The notes beneath the pieces are model-generated. The model saw only the letters and a program-made list of their open reading frames with translations. It searched no databases and had not been told where the DNA came from. From Syntrophaceae bacterium UBA6109 (lineage in GTDB: Bacteria; Desulfobacterota; Syntrophia; Syntrophales; UBA6109), in the NCBI GenBank assembly GCA_002428445.1, contig DIWJ01000054.1, positions 23,030-87,029 on the forward strand: DNA of 64,000 nucleotides, in the 5' to 3' direction. Position numbers and translations under genes: made by a program. Positions 62,547-64,000 of the stretch are shown here, piece by piece (position 1 is the first letter of the stretch; every line of letters starts with the position of its first letter).

Positions 62547-63113
62547 CTAATCCGGGAAATTCGGTATTCCCTTTTGCCGGCCTTCCGGAAGCTGTGTTTG
62601 CGCTGCGTTGAGCAGAATCGCGAGCATCGAGTAGTAACCTGCGATCACAAGCAGGTCGACCAGGCCACGCTCACCGAACTGCTTTAAGCCACGCTCATAT
62701 GTCACGTCCGAGACTCGCTTGCTCTGAAGCGCTTCGGTGAGCAGGTCGTAGACGGCTTCCTCGTCCTGCGCCATTTCGGTCGGGCGGCGGCCATCGGCGA
62801 TCGCCTTTGCGATCTCCGGCTTGAGCCCAGCCTTGAGCGCGAGCGGGTAGTGCGCGTTCCATTCGTAGATCTGCGTCCAGTGCCGCGCCGCGATGAGCGT
62901 TGCCATTTCCGCAATACGCCGGTCAAGTCCGCACCGGAAGCGAAGATATTCGCCGACTTTCTGCACAGAGCTCATCAATTCCGGGCTGCGCAGCAGCACG
63001 TTGAAAGGGCCGCGCACTTCGCCTCGCGGGCCTGCGGCAAGCTCGGCCGCAACTTTCTTCTGCTCTTCCGTCATGTTCTCCGGCGCTATGCGCGGCATGC
63101 GCTCTTGAGTCAT
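62547..63113 (-). CDS. Carboxymuconolactone decarboxylase-like protein
   Basis: This 188-residue all-helical AhpD-like protein has RGPFNVLLRSPELMSSVQKVG, GLDRRIAEMATLIAARHW and YEWNAHYPLALKAGL, the latter lacking the CxxC of AhpD peroxidases. That fits the non-redox CMD branch often found with aromatic or terpene degradation dehydrogenases. The ATG at 63113 follows GAAGGGAG. Upstream it is followed closely by the SDR gene on the same strand. Confidence 0.86.
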   Translation of the reverse strand: MTQERMPRIAPENMTEEQKKVAAELAAGPRGEVRGPFNVLLRSPELMSSVQKVGEYLRFRCGLDRRIAEMATLIAARHWTQIYEWNAHYPLALKAGLKPEIAKAIADGRRPTEMAQDEEAVYDLLTEALQSKRVSDVTYERGLKQFGERGLVDLLVIAGYYSMLAILLNAAQTQLPEGRQKGIPNFPD

Positions 63114-63162
63114 ATCGTTGCTCCCTTCGATAGAAGACCTGGTCCGATGACAGCCGGGCGCA

Positions 63163-63960
63163 CTACCCTCGACGCACGGAGGCGCCGCCGTCCACGGGCA
63201 GCGATACGCCGGAAATGAACTTGGCCTCGTCGGACGCGAGGAACAGGGCCGCATAAGCAACGTCCCAAGCCGTGCCCATTTTTCCACCCGGAACCTTGGC
63301 GTCCCGTTCGGCGACGACTTCTTCGCGGGTCTTACGCAGCGCCTTGATCCGGGATTCGATGGCCATCGGCGTGTTCATCAGACCCGGCAGGATGGCATTC
63401 GCGCGGATTCCGTATTCCGAATTGCGGTAGGCAATTTGCTCGGTCATCGCAATCACGCCCGCTTTGGATGTCTTGTAGGCGACATAGGGGTAAGACTCGA
63501 GAACCGCGAGCGAGGAGATGCTGATGATGACGCCGCTGTGCTGTTTCCGCATGATCGGAAGCACATGCTTGCAGGTCATGACCATGCCGCGCAGATTGAT
63601 CCTCATGATGCGGTCGAAGGCCTCACTCGTGATATCCTCGATCACCGCATCCCCTCCGGCGAGGCTGACACCCACGTTGTTGTGCAGGATGTCGATGCGG
63701 CTCCACAGAGCGATGCACCCGGCAATCATCTCCTGCAGCGACGCCTCGTCGGTGACGTCGGCGGCCACAGCTTTGGCCGTTCCGCCTTCCTCGGCGATCC
63801 TATCTACGGTATCCTGCGCCGAAGCAAGGTCGCGATCAGCGACCAGCACTTTAGCCCCTTCCCGCGCGAACAAAATCGCCGTTGCCCGGCCGTTGCCGGT
63901 GGTCTCTCCCGGCGTCTGACCTCCACCCACGACGATTGCCACTTTATCCTTCAGTCGCAT
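63163..63960 (-). CDS. SDR-family oxidoreductase
   Basis: This 265-residue short-chain dehydrogenase is complete: VAIVVGGGQTPGETTGNGRA is a slightly expanded nucleotide-binding loop, NNVGVSLAG the NNAG equivalent, SISSLAV and YVAYKTSKAGV the catalytic Ser and YxxxK, and a C-terminal DGGAS. It lies upstream of the carboxymuconolactone decarboxylase-like gene (49-base gap), so the two may act on a common substrate. It runs close to the right window edge. Confidence 0.92.
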   Translation of the reverse strand: MRLKDKVAIVVGGGQTPGETTGNGRATAILFAREGAKVLVADRDLASAQDTVDRIAEEGGTAKAVAADVTDEASLQEMIAGCIALWSRIDILHNNVGVSLAGGDAVIEDITSEAFDRIMRINLRGMVMTCKHVLPIMRKQHSGVIISISSLAVLESYPYVAYKTSKAGVIAMTEQIAYRNSEYGIRANAILPGLMNTPMAIESRIKALRKTREEVVAERDAKVPGGKMGTAWDVAYAALFLASDEAKFISGVSLPVDGGASVRRG

Positions 63961-64000
63961 CTTCTTTCTCCTTTGATCTGTAAGAAAATCGAGCGTTGTT

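Overview
The window is GC-rich, densely coded bacterial DNA. It has few hypothetical genes and no rRNA, tRNA, CRISPR array or prophage that I could recognise. The gene set points to a strict or facultative anaerobe, most likely in the Desulfobacterota (Deltaproteobacteria), possibly near Syntrophales; that assignment is inference. Pointers are benzoyl-CoA reductase / 2-hydroxyacyl-CoA dehydratase-type genes with their activase, a B12-binding radical SAM protein, rubrerythrin and two other ferritin-like proteins, a C4-type TRAP transporter, a GGGtGRT pair, an HgcAB-associated AbrB-like protein beside arsM, and PAS/HD-GYP and hybrid-kinase signalling proteins.

Layout. 1-6 kb: tail of era, a PAS4-HD-GYP phosphodiesterase, der, bacterioferritin, a cupin and a PLP dehydratase. 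6-12.3 kb: a repeat-rich gap, an MFS transporter, a pseudouridine synthase, an ABC-F ATPase, a ferritin-like protein and a GNAT. 12.4-21.5 kb: a giant TPR protein, then a tightly overlapping five-gene operon (PqqD-like, ATP-grasp, degenerate ATP-grasp, a leader-tagged fold-III decarboxylase, a urea transporter-sirtuin fusion), met convergently by an HD-domain gene. 21.7-26.2 kb: a 30-residue membrane peptide, arsM and an AbrB-like gene behind an 18-bp-period repeat array, a radical SAM protein, rubrerythrin and a crotonase. 26.5-31.5 kb: a PilZ-PilZ-acyltransferase-like protein coupled to a large hybrid kinase. 31.5-38.7 kb: repeat elements, a methyltransferase, a D-2-hydroxyacid dehydrogenase, a MarR regulator with a 4Fe-4S protein, and a UPF0182 membrane protein. 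39-45.4 kb: an acyl-CoA synthetase, a two-subunit BcrC/BcrB-like enzyme with one activase, and DAHP synthase. 45.5-51.5 kb (minus strand): a phosphodiesterase, a second sirtuin, an FMN reductase and the TRAP genes. 51.7-64 kb: two ion or solute carriers, a TPR-CHAT lipoprotein, YjbQ, an IS3 remnant, a nitronate monooxygenase-like enzyme, the NifU-like/GGGtGRT pair, an MFS transporter, a carboxymuconolactone decarboxylase-like protein and an SDR.

The strongest candidate for an undescribed system is the 15.3-20.9 kb operon. A stand-alone PqqD-like recognition protein is encoded with two ATP-grasp paralogues, one of which has lost its metal-binding residues. The fold-III decarboxylase of the same operon starts with a segment resembling a RiPP leader peptide (KKPYxKPxL). 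The last gene fuses a urea transporter to a complete Sir2 domain. Overlapping stops and starts suggest one translationally coupled unit. What it makes cannot be read from the sequence.

The second notable signal is a family of dispersed intergenic elements at about 6.0, 31.5, 32.8, 34.0 and 50.3 kb. They contain perfect hairpins around a CTCCGA/TCGGAG core whose outer stem pairs change in a compensated way. The three longest copies are bounded by terminal inverted repeats that also covary. A separate class of short inverted repeats related to ATTCCCGC...GCGGGAAT fills several of the same gaps.
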